From positions 1-34,199 of the forward strand of contig JAFLSF010000023.1 in NCBI GenBank assembly GCA_022511045.1: 34,199 nucleotides of DNA, written 5' to 3'. The position numbers and the translations under genes are program-made. The stretch's first letter is position 1. Each line of letters begins with the position of its first letter. Shown in pieces: positions 24,411 through 32,968 of the stretch. The stretch comes from Prevotella sp. GTDB lineage: Bacteria; Bacteroidota; Bacteroidia; Bacteroidales; Bacteroidaceae. The notes beneath the pieces are model-generated. The model searched no databases and was not told where the DNA came from. It saw nothing but the letters and a program-made list of their open reading frames with translations.

Positions 24411-24497
24411 CATCCGTTCTATCTCAAGGACAAACATTAAACTAATCAAAAAACTTTTTGTCCGTATAAGGAACGGACGTATAATGAATTAAGGAAC
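24411..24497 (+). promoter_or_regulatory. Structured leader upstream of the lipocalin-like lipoprotein
   Basis: TCCGTTC (24413-24419) pairs with GAACGGA (24471-24477), enclosing GGACAAA (24428-24434) with TTTGTCC (24457-24463). The nested stems lie directly before the lipoprotein ATG at 24498. No TAnnTTTG box is seen here, so the gene may depend on read-through from the RNA promoter or on an unrecognised promoter. Confidence 0.4.
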
Positions 24498-24932
24498 ATG
24501 AAAAGAATATTAGCAACTTTGACTCCATTCTTAATAATGGCTTTAGTGTGTGTTGGTTTTACCGCTTGTAGCAGCGACGATGACGGAAACGGCGGAGGTT
24601 CTGGCACGTTGACAGGTAGTTGGGTAGAAACGAGAATTGAAGGTTGGGAAATAGATAGTCGTGTTGGCAAACAAGATTTGACAGAAAACATCCCTGCTAA
24701 AGAGGCTTGTGTTTTGACGTTCAAGTCAGACGGAACATGTACCGAAGTTTCTCCTTCTGGACGTTCCACATCCATGTCTGGCCCTTATTCTTACAATGCT
24801 TCTAATAAGACTCTGACTATTGAAGGTGGACATACATATACTTTTAAAGTAGAAACTCTTACTTCTACAAAGCTCTCCCTTGTAGATAGCGGGGAAGAAC
24901 ATTATATTAAAACAATTTATAAACGTAAATAA
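24498..24932 (+). CDS. Lipocalin-like small lipoprotein
   Basis: This 144-residue protein has a lipoprotein signal with lipobox FTAC (Cys24) followed by SSDDDGNGGG, an acidic, Gly-rich start typical of Bacteroidota surface-exposed lipoproteins. Residues 36-144 form a small beta-barrel-type domain with TGSWVETRIEGWEI, CVLTFKSDGTCTEVS and YNASNKTLTIEGGHTYTFKV, as in the lipocalin-like domain of many Bacteroidales lipoproteins. Ligand and role are unknown. It is followed by a strong terminator at 24973-25008 and stands alone. Confidence 0.8.
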   Translation: MKRILATLTPFLIMALVCVGFTACSSDDDGNGGGSGTLTGSWVETRIEGWEIDSRVGKQDLTENIPAKEACVLTFKSDGTCTEVSPSGRSTSMSGPYSYNASNKTLTIEGGHTYTFKVETLTSTKLSLVDSGEEHYIKTIYKRK

Positions 24933-24972
24933 TAGTCAACTAAGGCTCTGTGAAACTTAGTCTAAGGCTTAT

Positions 24973-25008
24973 GGGTATACTTCTCATTCGAAGTATACCC
25001 CATTTTTT
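24973..25008 (+). terminator. Rho-independent terminator after the lipoprotein gene
   Basis: GGGTATACTTC (24973-24983) and GAAGTATACCC (24990-25000) form a perfect 11-bp stem with a TCATTC loop, followed two bases later by six T. Confidence 0.92.
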
Positions 25009-25040
25009 ATAATACCCACCCAACACCTACTCCAATCTGG

Positions 25041-25162
25041 CGAGAATAGGCCTCGATGCCCTTGAGGATAGGCCTCACGGGGCGTGTGAATAGGGCTCAA
25101 CAGGGACGTAGATAGGCCTCATCAAGAGGACGAAAACGACTTGTTGAAACAGTCTGAGAATC
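25041..25162 (-). repeat. Four-unit 22-bp-period GAGGCCTAT array, copy B (inverted)
   Basis: Read on the plus strand, ATAGGCCTC or a one-base variant starts at 25046, 25068, 25090 and 25112, again exactly 22 bp apart. The 122 bp are the ungapped reverse complement of 14006-14127 with about 16 differences, most of them in the 25-bp stretch upstream of the first unit. It fills most of the gap between the lipoprotein terminator and the promoter of the S8 peptidase; the rest of that 316-bp gap shows nothing else. Confidence 0.85.
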
Positions 25163-25225
25163 AATAATTTGACGAAATGCCGACAAAATAAATCATCATC
25201 TGTTTATCTTTACGAAAAAAATGAG

Positions 25226-25233
25226 TATCTTTG
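25226..25233 (+). promoter_or_regulatory. -7 promoter box of the S8 peptidase gene
   Basis: TATCTTTG lies 15 bp before the ATG at 25249, giving a short leader. The -33 position has only a TTTA. Confidence 0.55.
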
Positions 25234-25248
25234 CATTCGTAAAGCATT

Positions 25249-27444
25249 ATGGAAAAGAACAGAATTATCACTATCATCGGCGCACTGATAATGGCAGCAA
25301 CACTTTGCGCCCAGCAACGCGGGAACGGAAAGTTGTCGGCGTGGGTGCAAGAGGCGCTGACGCAACAAAGCACGGATAGACGGGCGGCTGAGGAGCAGCC
25401 GACGCTGATAACGGTATTCATACGTACGACGGAAGACAAGTCGCTGGAGATGTTGCAGGAATACGGATGTACTATCTATGCCCAGTTGGGCGACATTTGC
25501 ATTGCAACGGTACCAATGGACAGGTTAGCAGAATTGTCGCAGCAGCCTGACGTCGTGCGCATAGAGGCCAGCCCCTCGGCACACACGACGATGGATGAGG
25601 TGGCAAAGGCGGTGAACGTGCTGCCAGCTTATCAAAAGACGGCAGAGCATGAGGCTTTTACGGGCAAAGGCGTGGTGATGGGGGTCATGGATGTTGGCTT
25701 TGACCTGTCGCATCCAACGTTTTACGACGACACTTCGATGGGGACTTACCGCATCAAGGCTTTTTGGGACCAACTGGCTGACTGCCCTGATGCCAGCAGG
25801 ATTCCCGTTGGCAGAGAGTATACCACCAGCGAGGAGATTCTGACCGCAGGTCGGGCAACGGATGGGAAATCGCAAAATCACGGTACGCACACTACGGGCA
25901 TTGCTGCAGGTAGCGGCTACGATACAGCGTACAGGGGGATAGCCTACGAGAGTGACATTGCGTTAGTGGCCAATGCCGTAACGGAAGACACCATTTACAT
26001 CAACAAACAGGACTTAAACAAATATACCTCAGCAACGGATGCTTTGGGCTTTAAATACTTGTTCGACTATGCCGAGCAGCAAGGAAAACCTTGCATAGTA
26101 TCGTTCAGTGAGGGCTACACAGCCTATTTGGACGAGGACGACGAATTGTATGATGAATTCCTAATACGCCTTACGGGTCCTGGACGCATCCTTGTGGCAT
26201 CGGCTGGTAACGAGAGCCTCAACCCAACGTATATGGTGAAACCTGCGGGAACAGAGGCGGCAGGAGCTTTTTTAGGAATATACAAGAAGACGGGGATTTA
26301 TAGGCTATTGACGGACGGAAAGCCTACGTTACGGCTGACGCACTATCCTGCGGTGGGGCAGGAAGGGCAGACACTGGCCATCTGTATGGACGGCGAAAAA
26401 TGGGAAGAAGGCGAGTTGCGTGACACGCTGTTTGTCAATAAAGACACGTTAGCACTACATATCACAGCCTACACCTCTGGACTTATTGAAGGAAAGACGA
26501 TGTATCTCATCAGAATGACGGGTAACATAGAAGTGAGTGCAATAGGGCATATTGCCATTGTAACAGAGGGCAGCGACTGTCAGGCGGAACTTTTTGGCAG
26601 TTCGAGCAATCTGCTGATGACCCGTGAGGACGACCCTCGATGGAACGCAGCCCAAAGGGGACACAACGTGTTGGCTCCAGGCTGTTTGGCTGCACCAATT
26701 TGTGTCGGTGCAACTATTCACCGTTTCTCGTATGTAAATAGTGTCGGAGAAACCACCAACTGTCCTTACGAAGTGGGACAGGGTCAATGGGGACCTTTCT
26801 CGTCAATGGGCCCCACGATGGGCGGACGGGCGAAGCCAGACGTCAGTGCCCCAGGAATGTACGTCATCTCCTCTATGAGCAGCTACTACATGGAGGAACA
26901 TCCAGACGAGACAGCAACGCACATCGCCTATAGCAATGCCAATGGACGTCGTTATTCTTGGGCTATTAAATCGGGAACTTCAATGTCTACACCAATAGTC
27001 GCAGGGGCTATTGCACTGTGGTTACAGGCAAAACCGACGCTGACACGCGAGGATATTATGGGCATATTACAGCGTACCTGTCGTTATCCCGAGGAAGGTC
27101 TCACCTACCCTAACGAACGCTACGGTTACGGCGAAATAGACATCTATCGTGGACTGCTGGACGTTTTGGGCGTGACAGGTATACAAAATATCAGCCAGCA
27201 CCAGCCGCAGGGGGTACGCGTTTTTATTTGCGACGGTTTGCTACACCTTGTGTTCGACAGCACTCCAGAACAATCTGTCAATCTAAACATTTATTCAACG
27301 GGTGGTTCTCTCTTATATAAAGAGCAATTGGAGGCTGGACAACGGGAAATAAAAATACCCCTGCCAATAAAAGGAAAGGGCATTTACGTAGTTCAGTTAC
27401 AGGGAGATAATCGGGTGACAGGCTCGCAACTAATACGTCTTTAA
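25249..27444 (+). CDS. Secreted S8 (subtilisin-like) serine peptidase with T9SS-like C-terminal domain
   Basis: This 731-residue protein has a signal peptide (about 1-21, ALIMAATLCAQ), an inhibitor-like N-terminal domain (50-110, ITVFIRTTEDKSLEML and VPMDRLAELSQQPDVVRIE), and a subtilase domain with the full catalytic set: Asp148 (GVMDVGFDLSHP), His211 (NHGTHTTG), oxyanion Asn321 (VASAGNES) and Ser578 (GTSMSTP). Asn321 and Ser578 are 257 residues apart, about 190 more than in subtilisin, so a large beta-rich insert lies between. The last 55 residues (LNIYSTGGSLLYKEQLEAGQ to the terminal QLIRL) resemble type A sorting domains of the type IX secretion system. It stands alone, so its targets are unknown; extracellular or cell-surface proteolysis is likely. 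Confidence 0.9.
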   Translation: MEKNRIITIIGALIMAATLCAQQRGNGKLSAWVQEALTQQSTDRRAAEEQPTLITVFIRTTEDKSLEMLQEYGCTIYAQLGDICIATVPMDRLAELSQQPDVVRIEASPSAHTTMDEVAKAVNVLPAYQKTAEHEAFTGKGVVMGVMDVGFDLSHPTFYDDTSMGTYRIKAFWDQLADCPDASRIPVGREYTTSEEILTAGRATDGKSQNHGTHTTGIAAGSGYDTAYRGIAYESDIALVANAVTEDTIYINKQDLNKYTSATDALGFKYLFDYAEQQGKPCIVSFSEGYTAYLDEDDELYDEFLIRLTGPGRILVASAGNESLNPTYMVKPAGTEAAGAFLGIYKKTGIYRLLTDGKPTLRLTHYPAVGQEGQTLAICMDGEKWEEGELRDTLFVNKDTLALHITAYTSGLIEGKTMYLIRMTGNIEVSAIGHIAIVTEGSDCQAELFGSSSNLLMTREDDPRWNAAQRGHNVLAPGCLAAPICVGATIHRFSYVNSVGETTNCPYEVGQGQWGPFSSMGPTMGGRAKPDVSAPGMYVISSMSSYYMEEHPDETATHIAYSNANGRRYSWAIKSGTSMSTPIVAGAIALWLQAKPTLTREDIMGILQRTCRYPEEGLTYPNERYGYGEIDIYRGLLDVLGVTGIQNISQHQPQGVRVFICDGLLHLVFDSTPEQSVNLNIYSTGGSLLYKEQLEAGQREIKIPLPIKGKGIYVVQLQGDNRVTGSQLIRL

Positions 27445-27448
27445 ACCA

Positions 27449-28303
27449 TTACTTTTTCTTCACCAAGTTGTCTTCGGAATCCTCATAGTGGTCAGTCTTG
27501 TAGAAGATACGGGAAATCCCTTTTATCTGTATCTTTACATGGTCTACGAAACTCTGCCACATAGATTGCTCGCCAATAGTGCCGTAGCCGGTAATGGCTC
27601 TGCAACGACGGTCTCGTACAAAAACGATGCGTCCATATTTCTTTAGGTTGAGCGCCATACTTCCGTCCTCTCCCCTGATAATATCTACTCGATAAGGCTC
27701 CTTACGCCCATAGTCTGCATTGTAAGCAAATACCAGTCCCCGCACAGAAAGTTCTGGGCGTTTGAAGTGCTGAATCCATAAAAACAAGTCGCGAGCCATC
27801 TCAAATAACCGCAGCGACAGTTTCGAGTGGTTCTCATCAACGAAATAACTCCATGTCGCGGAGGCACACGAGACTCCTGGTTTCAGCAGATGCTCCATCA
27901 TCACCTCGTAGTAAAGAGGCGGATATAGCGTGTCACTATCCACATCAAAGTAATACTGTCCTTTGGCATGCTGCAGACCACATCGACGAGCATAACCGCA
28001 AGAGTGTTCGTATTCCGTATAATAAGGAATACCTGACTGCTGAAAAATCTCTGCCGTACGGTCTTTTGAATCATTATCCACGCCGATTATCTCTACAGGG
28101 AATCGGCACTGAATCTCACTCAATGCCCAGAGACAAGCCTGTAAATGGGTCTCCTCGTTATAAGCAATAACCACAATTGACGCTAATGGCTCAGGACTTT
28201 GTAAACGGGCTAAACGTTCTCTTGTACTACTAATTATCTCTTGAGGCACCTCACTGAAAGGTCGCCCATAAATAGACATATATTTCTCGTACCAATTTGC
28301 CAT
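27449..28303 (-). CDS. Family 2 glycosyltransferase
   Basis: This 284-residue GT-A fold enzyme has the N-terminal nucleotide-binding strand ASIVVIAYNEETHLQACLWA (41-60), IIGVDNDSKDRTAEIF (72-87) and the metal-binding acidic motif DVDSDT (120-125). It has no membrane segment, so it acts at the cytoplasmic face of the membrane. The sugar donor and acceptor cannot be read. Its stop faces the S8 peptidase gene end four bases away. It is the last gene of the minus-strand group of four glycosyltransferases, 53 bases after the GT4 gene upstream. Confidence 0.88.
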   Translation of the reverse strand: MANWYEKYMSIYGRPFSEVPQEIISSTRERLARLQSPEPLASIVVIAYNEETHLQACLWALSEIQCRFPVEIIGVDNDSKDRTAEIFQQSGIPYYTEYEHSCGYARRCGLQHAKGQYYFDVDSDTLYPPLYYEVMMEHLLKPGVSCASATWSYFVDENHSKLSLRLFEMARDLFLWIQHFKRPELSVRGLVFAYNADYGRKEPYRVDIIRGEDGSMALNLKKYGRIVFVRDRRCRAITGYGTIGEQSMWQSFVDHVKIQIKGISRIFYKTDHYEDSEDNLVKKK

Positions 28304-28356
28304 CGTTTGTTATTTACAAATATCATTTTATTATTATAATGTACGCATAAACGCAA

Positions 28357-29481
28357 TCACTTGGAATCAAGGACAGAGAAATAGGTTGCCTCCCATTCCT
28401 TCATTACATGGTTCATTTCATATCTGCCTGCAGCCTTTCGGGCTTTACACCCCATCTCCTTACGCTCTTTTTCGTGAGTTATCATCCACTCCATCTTCTG
28501 CGCAAAGTCTTTAACATCTAACTTGCTTAAAAGGCCTGTTTCACCATCCTTCACAATTTCTCCAGGTCCATAAGGGCAGTCTGTTGATACGACGGGAATA
28601 CCACAAGCCATAGCTTCAATAATGACCAAACCAAAACCTTCGGTGTCTGGGCTTAAAACCAGGAACTCACTCCTCATGTACTCTTTATAAATATCGTTTG
28701 TTGGTTGGCATAGCACAACTCTGCCCGTAAGATTCTTTTCAGCTATCAAACGTAACAGGCGCTCTCTTTCTACTCCTTCACCATAAATATCAATATGCCA
28801 AGCTGGGTGATGGTCTGCTATCAAAGCAAATGCCTCTATCAATCTATCAATACGCTTTACACAAGTCAAACGTGATGCACAAATTATCCGACCCGTTTCT
28901 TTATGAGAGTCATTAAGCAATGTTTTCGGATAATCCGATAATGGATTGGAAAGGGTAATAACTTGCTGATTATAAGGCTTCCAACACTGCGCATCCCTTT
29001 CTGTTAAAGTAATGACAAGTCTACAACGCTTAATGTTCGCTGCTCTTGCCTTACATTTCCAAGAGTGTGCAGTCCCCATTATTTCAGCAAAAGGACCATG
29101 ACACTCGCAGACAACAGGCACATGACAATCCAAAGAGGTTATGACACTCTCGAATTCTTCCAAATTCACAGGATAGACAATCATGCCTGGATGGAAATAC
29201 TGTACCTTCTCCATCAATCGTTGCCTAAACTTGCGCTTCATCATCAATTTGCTAATAGGACGCAACCATACTGGCTTCTGATAAATGGTAAAGTATCTAC
29301 AATCCAAGTCTTCATGCGTAACATTCTCACTTAATTCAAATGATAGTGGATGATTACCTTGATCGTATGTCAAAAAAAGCACTTCATGTCCTCGGCTCGA
29401 CAGCCAATTAGCCTTTTCCGTCTGAACCCTTTCAAGACCACCACACAAGGCGATAGAACGATATATAAAAATAATCTTCAT
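28357..29481 (-). CDS. Family 4 glycosyltransferase
   Basis: This 374-residue GT-B fold enzyme has an N-terminal domain beginning MKIIFIYRSIALCGGLERVQ, with the GGLERV acceptor-side loop, and a C-terminal nucleotide-sugar domain with RIICASRLTCVKRIDRLIEA and the E-x7-E motif in DTEGFGLVIIEAMACGIPVV. It is a retaining enzyme by family. It shows clear similarity to the 30507-31664 gene product in both motifs, suggesting an old duplication. It is 15 bases downstream of the GT2 gene that precedes it. Confidence 0.9.
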   Translation of the reverse strand: MKIIFIYRSIALCGGLERVQTEKANWLSSRGHEVLFLTYDQGNHPLSFELSENVTHEDLDCRYFTIYQKPVWLRPISKLMMKRKFRQRLMEKVQYFHPGMIVYPVNLEEFESVITSLDCHVPVVCECHGPFAEIMGTAHSWKCKARAANIKRCRLVITLTERDAQCWKPYNQQVITLSNPLSDYPKTLLNDSHKETGRIICASRLTCVKRIDRLIEAFALIADHHPAWHIDIYGEGVERERLLRLIAEKNLTGRVVLCQPTNDIYKEYMRSEFLVLSPDTEGFGLVIIEAMACGIPVVSTDCPYGPGEIVKDGETGLLSKLDVKDFAQKMEWMITHEKERKEMGCKARKAAGRYEMNHVMKEWEATYFSVLDSK

Positions 29482-29496
29482 GGTGGATAGCCTATT

Positions 29497-30522
29497 TCAT
29501 TCTGCTTTGGTGTTTTGCATCAGTTTTATCAACCTAATGGAAATAGCAGTAGGCAACAAACTTAACAATTTAAAGAGAAAACATCTCATATTGGTATATC
29601 GTAGAGTCTGCCATACGGACAATGGAGTATCAAGAAAATGCTGCAACTCATAATTGCTGATGGAAGGGTGAATCAAGTGCCGATTTTTTAGCACATTGAG
29701 TATGATAAAGAAGTCCGTCTTTAATACAAACTCAAGCCATCCAGCAAAATAAGGTTTCTCCAACAAACGCCTATAGTCTTGCTTCAGCACATTTATAGTA
29801 GCGACATTGCGCAATACCTCACTCTTAGGCAGTTCTTGTCTTGCCTGAAAGTTTGATAGAGAATTTTCTCGACACATATAGCTGTAAGTAACATTGGGAA
29901 GAAGCACAGCACGGGTAATATAAGTTACCATCGTATATTTAAAAGCCATATCCTCCCAATAGTTCGTATCAATAAAGCGCAGAGAATATTGTCGTAATAG
30001 CTTCAAGTCCATCAAGACGTTCCACACGTTAGCTTGCAATGCTCCATATTGAGCAAAAGCAAATGTAGCCAACTCATGTTCATGACGAAATGCTTTCGAT
30101 GGCAGCAAATACTCAATTTTCTTCACATGACCATGATAGGTTTCGACTTTTTCATAGGAAGCAGCAACAAACTGGGCCTCGTATTTGCGAGCGGCATCTA
30201 CCAATAAACTAATCGCATCAGGCACCATCAAATCATCGGCATCTAAGAAAAAGAGATAGTGCCCTAATGCCTCATCTATAATACGGTTTCTCCCTTGTCC
30301 TATTCCCAAATTTTTCGGCTGGCGGACAATGCGAATATTCCTACCACGAGGATGTGTCTGCTGATACTCCCGCACTATATCCATCGAGCTATCGGTTCCA
30401 CAGTCATCCAGCACCAGAAACTCTATATCTGGAAATGTCTGCGCCAATGCCGAATCCATAGTCTGTCGAATATATTGCTCAACATTATAGACAGGAATTC
30501 CGATTGTTACTTCGTATGCCAT
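29497..30522 (-). CDS. Family 2 glycosyltransferase
   Basis: This 341-residue protein has a GT-A domain with MAYEVTIGIPVYNVEQYIRQ at the start, LVLDDCGTDSSMDIV (37-50), NLGIGQGRNRIID (71-83) and the metal-binding FFLDADDLM (91-99). The C-terminal 120 residues are Leu- and aromatic-rich and may lie on the membrane. It fits enzymes that build capsule, O-antigen or exopolysaccharide repeat units. Its start overlaps the 3' end of the upstream GT4 gene by 16 bases, so they are co-transcribed. Confidence 0.9.
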   Translation of the reverse strand: MAYEVTIGIPVYNVEQYIRQTMDSALAQTFPDIEFLVLDDCGTDSSMDIVREYQQTHPRGRNIRIVRQPKNLGIGQGRNRIIDEALGHYLFFLDADDLMVPDAISLLVDAARKYEAQFVAASYEKVETYHGHVKKIEYLLPSKAFRHEHELATFAFAQYGALQANVWNVLMDLKLLRQYSLRFIDTNYWEDMAFKYTMVTYITRAVLLPNVTYSYMCRENSLSNFQARQELPKSEVLRNVATINVLKQDYRRLLEKPYFAGWLEFVLKTDFFIILNVLKNRHLIHPSISNYELQHFLDTPLSVWQTLRYTNMRCFLFKLLSLLPTAISIRLIKLMQNTKAE

Positions 30523-31664
30523 AAACCTTCAAATAGTTTTTTCCACTGTTTGGCAATATGCTCTATCCTATATCGTTCAGACTTCTTTTGGGCAGCTTCT
30601 GCCATTTGACTGAGATACTCTGGCGATTGAATAAGCACAAGCATCTTCTCTGCTAATTGTGTAACATTACCATTCTCAGCCAACAGCCCATCAATGCCAT
30701 CACTGATAATACCACTGGGTCCCCAAGGACAATTGAATGATACTACTGGCAAGCCACAAGCCATAGCCTCAACAAGCACTAAGCCAAAGCCCTCAAAACG
30801 GGAACTAAGGACAAAAAGGCTGCTCGAAAGATATTCCTTTTCTACATTGCTGGTACGCCCATGTAGCTGGCATCGCTGACGATCTATCTGTAACCGGTCT
30901 ATCTGCTCTTCATACATTGTCCTATCCCCATCTCCAAAGACATCCAATCTCCAGTCCGTCTGCTGTTCAACTTTTGCCCATGCCTCTAACAACAAATCGA
31001 TACCCTTCTCATGGGAATAGCGAGCAATCGCAACCACACGTTTTTCTGTCAACGGACTAATCTGTGTAGGGCTTAGCGTCAACGGATTAGGGATAGTAAT
31101 CACATTACTAATTTCCGCCCAAGCCTCACGGTCTTTTTCTGTCAATACAACCAAACACTCCAGCCGCTTGAGGTTCTGCACCAATTCTGACATCCAGAAC
31201 TTGGAAAACAAGCGTTTTACGATGCCCACACCTTCTGCATCAAAATTGCGATAGTTAGCACGATTGATATGCAATTCGCCCACCTTTCGGCTACCATCCT
31301 TAATGCTTGTAAGAAAATTGATTTCACGCCGCAATAGACTGACGGTAATATCTGGCCTTAGACGCATCAGTTCTTGTGTCAACAACCGTTTATAGATGCG
31401 TTGTTTCTTCAGATAGACGACTATCTTTTTCAAAAACGAGCATGTCCATAACTCCTCGAAACCAATGTTGAGATTGATGACGCGTATCTTATCTGATAAT
31501 GGATAGAATAGAGGCTTATCTTTTCCCTCCGTCAGGATGATGGTGATGTCGTAGTCATAATTCTCAGCCATATAACTGGCTTTCAGCGACAGTACACGCT
31601 CCACACCTCCCGCCATATAAAGGGCTGGTGTCAGGTATACTATTTTGAGTCGCTTTTTCTCCAT
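30507..31664 (-). CDS. Family 4 glycosyltransferase
   Basis: This 385-residue GT-B enzyme begins MEKKRLKIVYLTPALYMAGG with GGVERV at the acceptor side, and has VVAIARYSHEKGIDLLLEAW and FEGFGLVLVEAMACGLPVV (E-x7-E) in the donor domain. It is the first gene of the minus-strand group, with a TAACTTTG box at 31772-31779. It is similar to the 28357-29481 product, and more weakly to the 32965-34116 product across the divergent promoter region. Confidence 0.9.
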   Translation of the reverse strand: MEKKRLKIVYLTPALYMAGGVERVLSLKASYMAENYDYDITIILTEGKDKPLFYPLSDKIRVINLNIGFEELWTCSFLKKIVVYLKKQRIYKRLLTQELMRLRPDITVSLLRREINFLTSIKDGSRKVGELHINRANYRNFDAEGVGIVKRLFSKFWMSELVQNLKRLECLVVLTEKDREAWAEISNVITIPNPLTLSPTQISPLTEKRVVAIARYSHEKGIDLLLEAWAKVEQQTDWRLDVFGDGDRTMYEEQIDRLQIDRQRCQLHGRTSNVEKEYLSSSLFVLSSRFEGFGLVLVEAMACGLPVVSFNCPWGPSGIISDGIDGLLAENGNVTQLAEKMLVLIQSPEYLSQMAEAAQKKSERYRIEHIAKQWKKLFEGLWHTK

Positions 31665-31771
31665 CGTCCTACCTTTTACTATTTAAATCTTTACCAACAT
31701 CTACCGTATCTGAGTCTTCCGAAAATCCATAATAGACCCAGAAAAAGTTTCTTCATAGCATAAATTTTCTG

Positions 31772-31820
31772 CAAAGTTAAAGAAAATATTTGGAATAATC
31801 AATTTTTCTCCGTATTTTTG
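31772..31820. promoter_or_regulatory. Divergent promoters of the two glycosyltransferase groups
   Basis: Plus strand: TTTG (31789-31792), 20 bp, TATTTTTG (31813-31820), 35 bp before ATG 31856. Minus strand: TAACTTTG (31779-31772) with a partial -33 box. The two promoters overlap, so expression of the two groups may be linked. Confidence 0.65.
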
Positions 31821-31855
31821 CAAAAATAAATTGACAAGCCACTCTTTCAATAACA

Positions 31856-32968
31856 ATGAGAATCGGTATCGAAGCCCAGCGAATATTCCGCAAGAACAAG
31901 CACGGAATGGATTACGTGGTGTTGCAGGAAATTAAGGAGTTGCAACGTATAGACAAGGAGAACCACTATTACGTTTTCGTAAGTCCTGGAGAAGACGTGT
32001 GCCTGGAGAGTTCACAGAACGTCCATATCGTAGAACTGAAGTGTCCCTCCTACCCTCTCTGGGAGCAATGGGTGCTACCACGTGCTATTAAGAAATATGG
32101 GGTCGAACTGTTGCATTGCACCAGCAACACGGCTCCCGTATTTTGCAACATTCCACTGGTGCTCACCCTCCACGACATCATATTTCTCGAGCCTCGCGAC
32201 AAGCAGAATCGTTCACTCTATCAGAATATGGGATGGCTCTATCGTCGACTGGTCGTGCCACGCATCCTAAAGAAGTGCCGTCGCATTATCACCGTGTCTA
32301 ACTTTGAGATGGAGAACATCATCCAAAAACTCAATATTCCTCGCGAGCGTATGGCTATGATATATAATGGCTATAACGAGTGGTTCAAACCTCTGCAACT
32401 ACCTAACATCCAAGCCGATGAATCATCTCTCTGCGGCTACTTTTTCTTCTTGGGCAACACTGACCCCAAAAAAAATACAGAACGAACTCTGGTGGCCTAT
32501 GCCCGTTATCTGGAGCAATCTACCATCAAGCGTCCGTTGCTCATGGCCGATTTTGACCGTTCGTATCTGGATGACATTATCCGCCGCAATAACATTGAGC
32601 ACATCCGCAAACATATTCACATGCCAGGCTACATTGACAACAGCCAGCTACCTTTGGTTTACAATCGCGCCTTCGCTTTCCTTTACACCTCTTTGCGAGA
32701 GAGTTTCGGAATTCCGCTATTAGAAGCTATGGCCTGCGGATTGCCCGTCATTACTTCTAACACCTCGTCCATGCCCGAAATTGCAGGAAAAGACGCAATT
32801 CTTGTCAATCCAGAATCCATTGACGAAATAACCAAGATGATGCTCCTATTGGAGACCGACAGCACGTTCTACAACCGTCAGCGAGCCCTCGGTCTGGAGC
32901 GTGTCAAGTTGTTTTCGTGGAAACAAACCGCCGAACAACTGCTGCAATTATACAGGGAGATATTATGA
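31856..32968 (+). CDS. Family 4 glycosyltransferase (mannosyltransferase-like)
   Basis: This 370-residue GT-B enzyme starts MRIGIEAQRIFRKNKHGMDY, a pattern found in GT4 enzymes acting on polysaccharide chains. It continues with LLHCTSNTAPVFCNIPLVLT, LTLHDIIFLEP, RRIITVSNFEMENI and, in the donor domain, FFLGNTDPKKNTERTLVAY and RESFGIPLLEAMACGLPVI. It differs in subtype from the other GT4 proteins here. The stop overlaps the next start as ATGA, so the pair is translationally coupled. Confidence 0.9.
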   Translation: MRIGIEAQRIFRKNKHGMDYVVLQEIKELQRIDKENHYYVFVSPGEDVCLESSQNVHIVELKCPSYPLWEQWVLPRAIKKYGVELLHCTSNTAPVFCNIPLVLTLHDIIFLEPRDKQNRSLYQNMGWLYRRLVVPRILKKCRRIITVSNFEMENIIQKLNIPRERMAMIYNGYNEWFKPLQLPNIQADESSLCGYFFFLGNTDPKKNTERTLVAYARYLEQSTIKRPLLMADFDRSYLDDIIRRNNIEHIRKHIHMPGYIDNSQLPLVYNRAFAFLYTSLRESFGIPLLEAMACGLPVITSNTSSMPEIAGKDAILVNPESIDEITKMMLLLETDSTFYNRQRALGLERVKLFSWKQTAEQLLQLYREIL

